Positions 51,152 through 62,100 of a stretch of DNA of 64,000 bases are shown one piece after another (the first letter of the stretch is position 1; each line of letters starts with the position of its first letter). A model generated the notes under the pieces. The model was not told the DNA's origin. It saw only the letters and a program-made list of their open reading frames with translations, and did no database searches. The position numbers and the translations under genes were made by a program. The stretch covers positions 25,690,001 through 25,754,000 of the forward strand of contig NC_046681.1 in assembly GCF_009870125.1 (NCBI RefSeq), read 5' to 3'. Origin of the DNA: Drosophila pseudoobscura (taxonomy: Eukaryota > Arthropoda > Insecta > Diptera > Drosophilidae).

Positions 51152-53596
51152 CTAATTAGCCGTTGGCGGTTCATTGATGATCCCATAGAACAGGATAAGC
51201 TTGGTTGGATCATGGCGCACCAAGACAATGAATGGTGTGTCGCCCCGGAAGAGTACATCGGGTCCGGATTTCTTCACATACGTGACCGTGGCCGCCGCTG
51301 CCTCCGTGCCCTGTTCGTTGACGGTGAAGTCAACCTTGTGGACAATGTCATCCACCACTAGATCAGAGCGTGCCGCTGGAGATGCACTCCGTTGGGCCTC
51401 CAGATTATGTAAGGCGTTGCCCCCCAGACTATTGCTCAGTCCATCTGAGGAGGCCGAGGGACCACCCGCCGCAGATTGCGCCTCATTTGTGGCAATCAGG
51501 GAGAGATCATTTTGGACTGTACTGAAGATGCCGCCGATACCCATGTGCTGGAGCATGGTCTTCAGGCTGACGGACTCTGTAATGTGCATCTTGGGAAAGG
51601 CCATCACGGCAGACCGGCGAACCATCCTGCTGATCAGGTCCTCGATCACGTCTGCGTTCAGTCTCTGCTGGAGCATATTCAACTTGTCCACCGACGACTT
51701 GAAGGGCTGGATGATATACATGGTGCTCAGGTTGCCGCGATAGGGCAGGCCAAGGATCTTGCAGCCCAGCTGATGATCCTCGTGGTAGGGAAAACTGCCG
51801 CCCGTAGCCATCATCGGGACACTCAGCACTGGTTGTGTGCCCTCGCCATTCGGATAGAAACTATCCGGCTTGGTGGCTGACTCGATGAAGTCCGTCTCCC
51901 AGAAGCCCTTGAAGTACAGGGCATTGGCCAGAATCATTCGAGTACTCTGCGGTATATCGCTTGATATAATGCTGTCAATATGGTTTCGCGTGTGTTGCGC
52001 CACCCAGCTGTTGATGTTGTAACGCGCCTTAGCCGGACTCGCTTCAAAATCCTGCGTCTCCAGATCCGATCCATATATTTCACGGATCACTTGACTGCAA
52101 ATGCAAATAAAATAGAACACATGAGTAAAAAATCATCATGAGCTAACGAATTAGTGCAAGATCATTTGGAAGATATGTTGGAACAGCTGGTTCTCGGGAT
52201 GGACAGACTAGGAGAATTGTAGTCAATGCAATAAAGAAACGCTTTAAAATGGTTCACTGAAACTAACAGATTGGCGGTGTAGATCATTAAAGTTTATGGT
52301 AATTCACGGAGGGAGAACCTCATTGTATGGACTTGCTAGGGATTTTCCTACTATGCTATACATTTCATCAGATTGCTTTTCCCATGCTATTTAAAGTTTA
52401 TAATGGATGACGCTTTGCTGATAATTCTTTAATTTAATCCATATGTGAGTATACGTGAAATTTGCATGCATATATAGAATATATGCGAGAAAGTCTTTCC
52501 ATTCTTGAAAAGTGTTAATCATAGCCTGCTTGCTAAACAACATTTTTCTCTTAAGTCAATCTGTATTGGATTCGATCTTGCACATTTCTTTGCATTGAAA
52601 TGGCACAGATAAATGATCTCGCAATCAAACAATCCCAATCTTACTTTACATGATTCGCCGTTGAATCATTCTTGATATTCCAGATCGCTGCTCGATCGCT
52701 TCCCAACGATCCGATCTGATGGGGCCATCCCGTCCGAAGCAGCTCAAGGCAGCCACTAATAGTCTGGCATTCCCCATCTCCAACCTGAGCTCAGCTCAGA
52801 TCCAGTTTATCGTTAATTAAACTCACCTGTAGCCGGCATTGAGCGTGTAGCCCGTCTGGGTGAAAAGTCCGTTGGCCAGATGCACCTCGTGGGGTGCAGG
52901 TCGCAGATATCGTCGGTACGTGCGCTGGCCATTACTTGTCCGCCACGGAACCAGTGGGCGCCCGGAGGACACCATCTCGCGGTTGGGTTGCCGCACATCC
53001 TGGAGCATCAGGCCGAATTGCTCGTGAAATTTGATTGTATCCGACGTGCCGAACACAGACGACAGCTCCTGGTAGCTGCGTCCCTTGGCGCCGAGCAGTA
53101 GCAGAGCCAGCGAAGAGACAATGCTGAGAGGCGAGAATACCTCTGTCTTGCGATATCTACTGCTCAGTTGATTCGCCAGATTCTGGGCGAAGTTCAACAC
53201 ACTGCGAGCTATCTGATCCGAGCTGGCAACGTCCACGTAGGATGAGCCGGAAGCGGAGCCGGAAGAGGCACCACCGCCACCCCAAGCAGAGCTGCCAGCA
53301 CTCCCAGTTGTTGACCCTATCCGACTGTTCACGTTCTTGTTGGGAAGGCCACTGACAAGGCCGGGCGATAGCAGAGGTGCTGATTCCTGTATGGGCTGGA
53401 ACTGGAACTCGGGCTGTGATTGCGGCTGAAGCAGGGGCAGTGGCTGCTGGCTGTCTTGCTGCTGTTGCGCGTTCTCTTGCTGGAGCCGCATGATATAGGC
53501 CTGGGTCTCGGGAGTGCGGAGATCGGATCGCCACAGATCTGTCTCTGATCGGACCACACTCATCATCACCAGTAAAGCGAAAACTAGGCGCCACAT
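51152..53596 (-). CDS. Spn28Dc: Secreted inhibitory serpin, Spn28Dc orthologue
   Basis: Serpin-28D restrains haemolymph phenoloxidase activation and affects pigmentation in D. melanogaster. Exon 1 is 53,596-52,827 and exon 2 is 52,094-51,152, joined across a 732-bp intron (GTGAGTTT to ATTTGCAG) in frame TAC-AG|T-CAA, giving 570 aa. There is a signal peptide (MWRLVFALLVMMSVVRS), then a long Gln/Pro- and Gly/Ser-rich extension (about 38-120) before the serpin fold begins. The reactive-centre hinge EQGTEAAAAT (517-526) is intact, with small residues at P12-P9, so the protein should inhibit proteases. P1 counts to about Ser533, with two Lys just before (VKKSGP), so trypsin-like targets are possible if cleavage is shifted. 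An Ala/Gly/Ser-rich insertion of about 40 residues (NEAQSAAGGPSASSDGLS and onward) precedes the VVDDIVHK strand; this is longer than in ordinary serpins. The expected C-terminal FIVLVRHDPTKLILFYG is present. Confidence 0.93.
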
Positions 53597-53785
53597 ATTG
53601 TACGAGTAATAGTACGAGTAATTTCGAATCTTATCGGATCAGTGAATCCGTAGATGAGCACACAGATATACCTATATATATTTGCTGTATATAGTATATA
53701 TATTTAGTATGAGTGTGAGTACGCGAGCTTAGAATTCGAACGCGATCGAGGCAGCTGCGTTGCTAACACCAGGCGACAGACTAAA

Positions 53786-53816
53786 CTGCCACCGCTCAGC
53801 GCGAATCGTTATAAAA
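53786..53816 (-). promoter_or_regulatory. Candidate Spn28Dc TATA box and initiator
   Basis: On the minus strand, AGTTTTATAAC (around 53,816-53,808) is followed about 30 nt later by GGCAGTTTA, an initiator-like site with A at 53,787. The spacing suits a TATA/Inr promoter and implies a 5' UTR of about 190 nt. The same sequence reads TATAAAA on the plus strand, so orientation is uncertain. Confidence 0.4.
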
Positions 53817-53819
53817 CTT

Positions 53820-55286
53820 GAATCGGAAACTCGTTATCAGGTTTAATACGAACTGTTGTACGTACACACAGAGCAGCTCCTTCAAGCCGAGCTCTCTCGC
53901 TCTCTCTTTCTGGCCCTGTAATTTTCTCGCTAGCGTTTGTTTGGCCGTCGACTCATACCCATACCATCTGGTCTGGGTTATACCCCGATCGGACTCTGTT
54001 TACATTGATGCCCCCGAGAGGGGGTTGTCTGCACTTGTTATTGATTCCAATCGGTATGATCGGTACTTTCTGGGTTGTACGGATGAGACACAGCGCGGCA
54101 TGCCGGTGCCTCCCTCATTTTTCTGCGAAACCAGTAGCGGAAATCCATTGAAGCTCTCTCTCTATCTCTCCCGACCTCATGTGACGTGCATACTAATGTG
54201 CTCTCTCTTTATATCTCTCCCGCCGACTACACAAAGAGGTAGAGTAAATATTTTAAATATTTATAAGGTACATATATTGTATGATTTATGTTAGATGCGT
54301 ATTCTCAGACCCCGTCACTGGAAAGTTTGCGCTTTTGTGGAGCTCTAACAAGGCCCTTTGTGATAAAGTTAGGGGTTTCCCCATTTTGGCAGAAGAATGA
54401 TATGGAAATCCGTTGAAGCGATGATGCTGGTAAAAGCCGCTACAAACAATTACCAAAGAACGCGGATTAACATGACCATTAGGCTTTAGTAGAGAAGAGC
54501 GGGAAGCAATCCGACCTCAGCACATTTCCGACACATTTTAAGATCATACAATATTCCAAGTTCGGGACCTCAAGAGCTGGTCTGAAAATAAGTTCTACCT
54601 TAAATAGCCAAATGATGTATCAAATGTTCTTTATTTATTACGAAAATTGCATTTGTTTGTAAAAATGTCTTTGCATTCAATTTTGTGCAATTGCACTGCA
54701 TTGGAAATCGCCGAATATTTCGTATTAATTTTTGTCACCATTAATCTTCAACACCATGAAATCATTCTCGTCAGACAGGCTCTGTAGGAAACACTGACAA
54801 TTGACAAACTAACGAAGATTGAATTAACTTTGGTCACGCGAAGGTGATTATCGCTTTGTAAGCCAATTTTTAATTTTTGAAAAGTAAAACAATAGTCGAA
54901 AAAAACTGTAATTTAAATTACATTTTAGTGATGACTAATCAGATGAATCCAATGATTGAATGAGTCACTTGTATAATCCAAACCATCTCTTCCCAAAAGG
55001 GATATGAAAACCCCAGGAAATGCAATTGTATTTTTGTTTATAAACTAAGACATAAACAATATATCAATTAACCCAATCAAACTGCCATCGTATGCTGTTT
55101 CTATGCCTCGGAATACTGCCCGCCTGTCATCTTATCTTCTGTTTTCTAGAAGTTCCCCAAGTTCAATAACCAAACGGAAAAGAAATAGAACACCCAAGGC
55201 ATAAGCGGACTTCGCATTTATTAGCCATTAGATTATATTATAATTGATAATTGAGGTTTGAGATAACAGATTTTTGATTAGGGTCT
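53820..55286. other. Intergenic stretch between Spn28Dc and the GNAT pair
   Basis: It contains CT-rich sequence (53,890-53,910, 54,150-54,220) and AT-rich sequence. The plus-strand frame 53,818-54,294 starts without ATG and has no coding character. I see no gene. Confidence 0.65.
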
Positions 55287-55317
55287 TTTATTTTGCTTAT
55301 CTATTGATCTGTTTATT
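55287..55317 (-). terminator. Two poly(A) signals, one overlapping a stop codon
   Basis: On the minus strand, AATAAA occurs at 55,317-55,312, where its TAA is the stop codon of the first GNAT gene (GAA-TAA-AC), and again at 55,292-55,287. If the first signal is used, cleavage leaves a 3' UTR of only 15-30 nt. Confidence 0.55.
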
Positions 55318-56315
55318 CGGCCCAATAGACTTTATCAATCGGTTGGAAACCGATTTTCTCAAACATTCCGCGGGAGGCTGAATTTTGTGTTACCACCGGA
55401 GCCACGACCGATTCGCCCAAATCATTGATCTTTTTCGACAGAGCGCGAACCATGAGGCTGCCCAGGCCCAGGCGCTTATGCGATTCCAGAACTTGGAGCA
55501 GACCCAAGGCACCAATTGGCAATCTATCGGGTGATAAGAGGGAGTAATTTATAGATCGCACTAGGAATCAATCGAATTGTCTCACCTCAGGCACCAGGCC
55601 ACCAATTTTCCAGTCTCATCATAGGCGCCAACATTCTCATTATATCGAATCAGTCGTCGGACAAATTTCACGGAATCATGAGCACGATGAGGCCAGATTT
55701 CGTTGACCGTTTCGGCATCTTTAACACTCAAATTGTCCAGTCTGATGCCATTTGGGACTCTAGAAGATACCACAATGAGATGGGGGTCAAGAACATTGGA
55801 AAATTTTTTCTTACTCGATGATGAATGTGGATACAAGTTCCTTGCTGGCAAAATACCAAACGGTGTCCACAATTCCGAGTTCTTTGGGGAGACATGTCTT
55901 CCCAAAATTCCTGACCAAAGGCTCAAAGCGAGAACTAAAGCCAAAGAACAGGTACTCATCATTTGAGGGCTTCAAGCATTCAATTGCCTTCGTCACTGGG
56001 CTCAGATCATCGCTCAATGTATTGAAGTAGAGATGCTGAAGATTAAGTCCCATATCGACCTTAATTCGGATAGATTCTCTTATAAAAGTTCTCTCAATTG
56101 CATACAACACTGGTACTCACAGCTATTAGGAATGTTCCCTCTTGTTTCCACTCCCCATTTAGCGATAATACTCTGACTGGCAGTTCTGGTTCTTTCTGCA
56201 CCCAATTTATATAGTTATTAATGCACATGTAACCATGTGGATCCGTACCTCGGTCGGCATATAGATCTCGCAGCTTTATCCAATCGCCGCGTGGTATCTC
56301 AACCAGTGAATCCAT
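55313..56315 (-). CDS. GNAT-fold acyltransferase, glycine N-acyltransferase-like (paralogue 1)
   Basis: Probable acyl-CoA N-acyltransferase of the glycine-N-acyltransferase/FR47-like GNAT group; its substrate is unknown. Four coding exons: 56315-56121, 56059-55815, 55759-55586 and 55523-55313, with introns of 55-62 bp, giving 274 aa. The phases (0, 2, 2) equal those of the neighbour at 56,657, so the two are tandem duplicates. The acetyl-CoA loop is KRLGLGS in the last exon, with Lys where the (R/Q)xxGxG motif has Arg or Gln. It is followed by APVVTQNSASRGMFEKIGF and the ending VYWAE, typical of the family. The start is uncertain. The ATG at 56,315 (MDSLVEIPRGDW) aligns with the paralogue, but the frame stays open to an ATG at 56,405, adding 30 mostly hydrophobic residues (MGCFVLFALNFSFLLFIRF). 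A plausible acceptor, TCATTCAG, lies between them, so the upstream part may be intron. Confidence 0.85.
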
Positions 56316-56656
56316 TCCCGACGTGGTACCGACCTGAATGATAGCTGAAAACCGAATGAACAATAGAAAACTAAAATTCAATGCAAAGAGCACGAAACAC
56401 CCCATAATCTAGAGCTCAGAGCAATATGCAATCTAATATAAGAGAGTAACTCGTAGATACAGATAAGAAACCGTTGGTGTTTGCTGAATTTTCTTTCTTA
56501 CAGTAGGTAGAAACAATGGAAATGCAGTTTGAATGCAGCAGTGAATTATGGAATTATAATTTTTGAACTAAAATTTAATGTTTTATGCGGCGATGGTTTT
56601 ATACAAGAATTTTATGACAATTTCTTGCCAAATATGTATTTCAATCTATTGAAATG

Positions 56657-57675
56657 TTATTCATCTGTCTGCATCTGGGATTCTGGCATTACCGACCAAT
56701 ACAATGCATTGATAACGTGAAAGCCAAGTTTCTCAAACATTTTGCGTGATTTCTCATTCTCAGGAACAACCGTGGCCAGAACTTCAGAGCCCGAGGCGGC
56801 AATTAATTCGGCGATGAAACGAACTATCATGGAACCCACTCCCGCACGTCTGTACTCGGGTAAGACATGCAGGTTGCTCATGCTCCCATGGGGAGATCTG
56901 TGGAGGAATGACAGTATAAGAGTAAGTCCCAAAACCCCTTTCTTGTCCCACCTGAGGCACCAGCCGTGCAGACTTCCAGTCTCATAGAAGCCGGCACTAA
57001 TATTGTTCTTGATGAACCCTGTTATCAGTTCCAGAGAATCAGCAGAGCGATAGGGCCAGTGCTTATCCACCATTCCGGCCTCGATGGGCTCAAGCCTACG
57101 GCAATAAAATGAGGGAGTATCTCTGAAAGATTGGGTGATTAGCTGGGTTACATTAATAGGCCTTACAGTCTTACGTTCGTGGAAATTTCTTGATTTCGGA
57201 TTTGGGTAAATGGTAGACAAGAGTGCCCTGATGTACCAGTTTACATGGATGTCCCCTTGCTGCCCAATAATGCTCAACAATGGGCTTTAGCCGTTCGTCA
57301 TAGCCACAGATCAAATGCCAAGTTTGTAGATTCAAAGAGCACAGCGCGGATTGCAGTTCCTCCAGAGATTCTTTTACAGTATTCAAATAGACATACGCCT
57401 TCTTGGCCACAGCATGCTATCAGCAAAATATTCATATTAGTTTTTGGCTCATAGTAGATCAATCTTAAAAAAACAACAATTAAAATATATCTGCCATGTT
57501 CCGGAAAATCAAGATCGGTCGTATAGATCTTGATCGTTTCATCACTATCGATTGGTGTCCAGTTTATAAAGTATTCTATTAGGTCATAGCCGGTGAGATT
57601 TGTGCGATCGCCGGCATACAAATCCCTCAAGATTGTCCACTGATCACGAGGGATCTCTGTCAACTTGGAATCCAT
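56657..57675 (-). CDS. GNAT-fold acyltransferase, glycine N-acyltransferase-like (paralogue 2)
   Basis: Same family and exon plan as the gene 340 bp downstream. Coding exons: 57675-57475, 57416-57175, 57122-56952 and 56897-56657, giving 284 aa. It begins MDSKLTEIPRDQWTILRDLY (compare MDSLVEIPRGDWIKLRDLY). The C-terminal domain keeps HVLPEYRRAGVGSMIVRF, with a perfect RxxGxG acetyl-CoA loop, then EKSRKMFEKLGFHVI and LYWSV. The first donor is poor: GTTTTTTTAAG after ILIV, or GTTGTTTT one codon earlier. I chose the third-exon acceptor TTTCAG at 57,123 because it gives the same spacing to the KHWPYR segment as in the paralogue; a TAG acceptor 36 nt inside is also in frame. The tail is 10 residues longer than the paralogue's (MPESQMQTDE). 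The start and leader are duplicated upstream (57,816-58,000). Confidence 0.85.
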
Positions 57676-58000
57676 CAGATATACAGCTGAAACTGCATCA
57701 AAAATTGAACTGAAACTGAAAGCCTAAATGCTTATCGCACATACACAGCAAAAGTTGTGACGAGAGTGAGAGTCGGCGCGCGGTTTGAACGGTTTCGATC
57801 TGGGGACGGAGATAAGATTGTCCACTGATCACGAGGGATCTCTGTCAACTTGGAATCCATCAGATATACAGCTGAAACTGCATCAAAAATTGAACTGAAA
57901 CTGAAAGCCCAAATGCTTATCGCACTTACACAGCAAAAGTTGTGACGAGAGTGAGAGTCGGCGGGCGGTTCGAACGGTTTCGATCTGGGGACGGAGATAA
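57631..58000. repeat. Recent 185-bp tandem duplication covering a gene start
   Basis: Copy 1 (57,631-57,815) and copy 2 (57,816-58,000) are directly adjacent, each exactly 185 bp, with only four differences that I can count. Each contains the first 15 codons of the GNAT paralogue 2 coding sequence plus its leader and upstream sequence. Three bases (GAT) are shared at the junctions. Confidence 0.95.
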
Positions 58001-58019
58001 GATGCTTCCTTTTGTGCTA

Positions 58020-58040
58020 TATACCCTCTGCAAGGGTATA
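58020..58040. repeat. Perfect short palindrome TATACCCT-CTGCA-AGGGTATA
   Basis: Eight-base arms around a 5-base loop. GGGTATA palindromes of this type recur in Drosophila non-coding DNA. Half-matches appear in this window at about 13,726-13,737, 17,147-17,156 and 39,525-39,533. Possibly part of an old repetitive element. Confidence 0.6.
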
Positions 58041-58295
58041 AAAATGAGAGTAAATTTAGCGTGTTTGTTCTCTTGAATAGATAGTTTTTCTCTTAAATTC
58101 AAAATTCTCTTCATGCTTCTCTTACGATAGTTTTATTGAAATGCGATAGCAGCTTTACTCATATTTGCGTTGCCACCAATCGAATATCTATCGCCGGCGA
58201 TCAGCTGCTTGTTGATTTGTTTATATTTGTAATTTTTTTTTGTACATAAGACAATTTCATTTCGAAGATTTTTGTAAATTTTTTTTCGAAGATGG

Positions 58296-58790
58296 ATGAT
58301 AACTATCTTATCTGGAATAAACGACCGGAAACAGTCTGAGCTCAAAATAGACTTGCGAACTACGGGGTGAGTGTGAAGGTTCTACAATGCATCATTCTTT
58401 AAATGGTAAATTCTGTTTTGCAGATGTCTGCCGACAGTTCAAGAAGAGCTGTCAGCTTCTATAGTTTCTTGGAACGACTTGAAGAAAGCATGGAAGAGCC
58501 GGTTGTCAAACTACTCCAGCGACTGCATCCGCCATAGCAGCTATTGCCTTCAATAGATGGCTTCGATAAAGTTGTCAAGATTCTGTCCAGACAGCCACAC
58601 CTCACGTCGTCTTTACACCGAAGCAATTAGCTGCCCAAGAACAGCAGCAACACCATCTAGAAATCATAGTCAATCATGACACAATTACGATCTGCTCAGA
58701 GATGTTTCCATTCAGAGCCGATCAATTTACACACGCATGTCTGGTTTTTGGACACCCGAGGCCGTCCACTAGCTGACACTGGGGTCAGGC
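58296..58790 (+). pseudogene. Decayed gene remnant with SANT-like (zeste-type) DNA-binding segment
   Basis: From ATG 58,296 a 23-codon exon (ILSGINDRKQSELKIDL) meets a clean donor GTGAGTGTG (58,367). A 57-bp intron ends TTTTGCAG (58,423), and the frame continues open for 42 codons with SASIVSWNDLKKAWKSRLSN (two Trp seven residues apart), then stops at TAG near 58,550. The W-x6-W-K pattern after a G-C/P turn resembles the third helix region of Myb/SANT-like domains of the zeste/Adf-1 type. Beyond the stop, coding-like sequence resumes in another frame (FTPKQLAAQEQQQHHLEI, about 58,610-58,665) and dies again at TAG by 58,780. A frame-broken former gene is the simplest reading; a short functional N-terminal product cannot be excluded. 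Family assignment is tentative. Confidence 0.4.
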
Positions 58791-58920
58791 ATGGCATACC
58801 ATACATATGTAAAAACTGTTGAGCGAAGATGCCAGAACGGAACGGGGTGCCTAAACAGTCGCCGTCGAACGTTGGCGCGTTCCAGTTCAATCGAAGCTTT
58901 CGATGATGACGTGATCACAG

Positions 58921-59151
58921 TTGTTACAGTTTAAATTGTCTCGACTTTGCATTCCATTGCATTTTAACCAAAATATAAAATGCCAGCTAATTGTGGACAC
59001 TAGAGAGTCGCACACGTCGGATGTCTCCAGTGAGGCATTGAAGTTCAAATACCGCACCTATAAGTTCATCGGACAAATCCACACCAAAGCAAAGGCTTAT
59101 CAATTGACGGCCGAACCGGTTTGCCAATATATTTATCTACTCGGAGCTTGA
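58921..59151 (+). other. Unassigned open frame just upstream of Tg, faintly ZP-like
   Basis: The frame is open for 76 codons but has no upstream ATG in a good context. The stretch CQLIVDTRESH, SEALKFKYRTYKFIG and ending EPVCQYIYL faintly resembles the C-terminal half of zona pellucida domains (LKFKTYKF ... VC..YLC). It may equally be the Tg 5' leader. There is no splice or start evidence, so it is not called as a gene. Confidence 0.2.
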
Positions 59152-59198
59152 CTACGCCCTCCCTCGGTCAAAGTTTCGGAATTGTTAAGATCCTAAGT

Positions 59199-62100
59199 AT
59201 GGGACAGAAACTGTCGTACTGCAAAAAGTGTAAGGATTGGTGGAAGAAGAGTGATCAGGATGAGACAAAGCCTCGTGTACGCAATGTCAATGCCAACTAC
59301 TTGGCAGGAGCTCCCGGTCGAGATACAACGGGTGAGTGGCAATCAGGATAACGAATAAAGGAAGAAGTAAATATGTCTGACTGAGGTTTTATTCTCTCCA
59401 AATATGAAGCATGTCTGTACAAATCTATCCCTCTCTTTAAGTTTTCTCCAAGCCTGGGGCTCTCTGTCCCCATTTGATTTGATCTTTGCTATTGTTGTTG
59501 ACTAACTCTATTCAAATTGATTTATTTTGTTGTGCAATACTCGTACCAACAATTATGCATTCGCTTCTATTGATATCGCCTTTTATGTATGCAAATTGCT
59601 GCCGTGAGTGTATCAGAATTCGTAGTTAGCTGCCCACCAACTTGTACCTTGTCTAGATCGAACAACAGCCAACAGCCAATCGAATTATTCATTTTATAGG
59701 TGCAATTTTCGAAAATTGTATAAAAACAAACAAACCAAAAACACACCTGCCAGCTGACAATGATCTTGCACAGCAGTTCTATCCCCGAAAAGTTCGATAT
59801 TTATACAATTATTACTCACAAATAGCCAATGAAATGATTAATAAGATCACAGCTTAAATTGCGAATGCAAATTAATGATGAGCATTGAGAAATTCCTAAG
59901 AAAAACTAGTTTATAAGGGACGTTCCGACCTAGGGATACCATTTTTGTGCGCAAAGTAAAGTACGATCTAATTAAAATGTTATACATTTTAGGAAATGAT
60001 CAAAAACAAACAAAAACTATATCAAGAAAGACTTAATTTTCTTTAAACCTTTTATAGCTAGCAAATTGTAAATGCCGCAGTTTTTCTATAGTAGTAGTAG
60101 CAACTCTTTAAGAGGTCTCCTACAGGCGATTCTTTCTGCCTGTTACATCTGTACCCAAGAATACAATATGCCCTTGACTCCCACTAGTACCGAGCATAAC
60201 AATCAGTTTGCTCTTTTTGCTCTTTTGAGGCGGTTTCCAATCAAGATGTTGGCTGCCCATGAACGATGACGTAGTGCCTGAAACAGCTTCTTCGCCGTCT
60301 TACCAACGGGTCGGCTAGAAGCTGCCCTCAAGCGCTGCTTCCCGTAAATAATTATTAATGGCAGACTACCAATCCGAGAGAGATCCAGAGACATGGAGAG
60401 CCCATATAGAGAGATGTCTGAGAGCGAACCACACGCATTGAAGGCGAGGCAACTATCTGGCCCAAGCGATTTACTGATGGGCAGAGCAGAGAGTGATCAG
60501 TTTAGTTTAAAGCGTTGCGGCGTACACTTCGATATACGGGACAAAGAACAGAAAGACCCATTCGAGACGAGACTTTGAATCGAAGCGTTTCCGTTAGGCT
60601 TGCTGTGTTATTATAGCTATTACGGTTACTGTTGCTGCTTGTGTAAACCGTAGCACATAAATAGTCGTGCCCCAAGGCTTTCATTTCCCTAAGCCGAGTC
60701 GTGCTAGACAGCAGTGAAAATGAGCTACTGGAACTATCGGAATTATACCCCCAGCTGGATCCAGCGCTGGTGGCCTCAGTCCCCGCCCCGACGAGTGAAT
60801 CCCTTCCGCAGCACACGTCCTGGTCCGGATATTGAAAGTAAATGCCCATTCCCCTGCATGCCCATTAAATGCGTGTTATGTGACACTTGTTGTGGGGAAC
60901 TACCAGAAATATTTTCGAATCTTTGGAATATTATTTAATTTTGCTTTTGTTTGATTGTTTTTTTTTTCGGTCTATGACTTCACTTTTGTGTGTTTTTGTT
61001 TCCGTTCTGAATATTTGTATGGGTTGTTTGACACGTTCGGGAGGTTTTTGCTATTTCGCGCAATTTATTAACACACAGATACTCGTACATACAAATATGC
61101 ATATTTCAGTGCTATTATATACGTATATACATACATATCAAATATTTGAGTTGATTACATTACTTATCAATGTCGAAATTCCAATCAAAAGTTCAACTAA
61201 AACGATTCAATTGTTTGCTCCCCTTGATTGAACAGTAAAGTAAACTGCACAAAAAGGTGGGGTGGCAGGGCAGCCATGTGGAACAGCGAGGCATCTGTAA
61301 GCCACATATCATAACTGCAAGATAGTTCTCAATAAAAATGAAAAAAATTATGCCTTTTTGATCATGCTCTTGGCTAATGTGCTTAGATTTTATGGGACAC
61401 GATTGGACAATGGGAAAATATCTTTTGATGCTCAGGGAAAGGGAAATCGAATGGGAAGACCCATTTTCATGGTTCGATACGTTTTGGTAACCTTTGTAAA
61501 TGGATTTTAGACATAAAAACACTTTTTCTGAATTTAAGAAGCTTTGGATTGAAATTGTTTTCGAAGAAGTTTCTCTAAAACCTGTTGGTCATTAAACAAG
61601 ATTCCTATAAGGAAAAAGCAACAGTTTTTTTGTCTACTCAAATAAGCAATAAATAATGCAAAAATTTTAAATTTTAATCCTCAAAGCCAAAGTACCAAAT
61701 GAGTAGGAATCTATTAGATGCACTATAGTTTGAAATTCATTCAATATATACATATTCTCTATAGATTCATTTAATAGCTAAACGTGCCAAAATTTATAAT
61801 CTCTTGGGGAACAATATTTTCTTTGGCCACCAAACCATTGATCACAGAAAAGCTTCCCATTTGGTTATTAAGAAATACGATTTAAATAGGATTTATAATT
61901 TTTTTAGAAAAGTGAATTGGAACAAAAAAAACCCCGTATCTTTTAATCGGCTTCTTTCCGTTTATTTTAACATCTTAGATAATGATACACTTTTTATTCT
62001 CAAATAAGATGCCTTAGTTCAGACATTAATTATTTATTTCAGTTTTTTGTGTTGTGTTGACAGAAATCTTGAATGCTTTAACCAATATGTTATGTTCATC

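Noticed and set aside
51201-51880. Plus-strand frames opposite the serpin exon
   Set aside because: Antisense shadows of Spn28Dc exon 2, which has the intact reactive-centre hinge.
53157-53594. Second long minus-strand frame over serpin exon 1
   Set aside because: Alternative frame of the Gln-rich exon 1; it lacks a signal peptide and serpin homology.
53818-54294. 158-codon plus-strand frame next to a TATAAAA
   Set aside because: Begins without ATG and has no coding character. The TATA-like sequence is better explained by the minus-strand serpin promoter.
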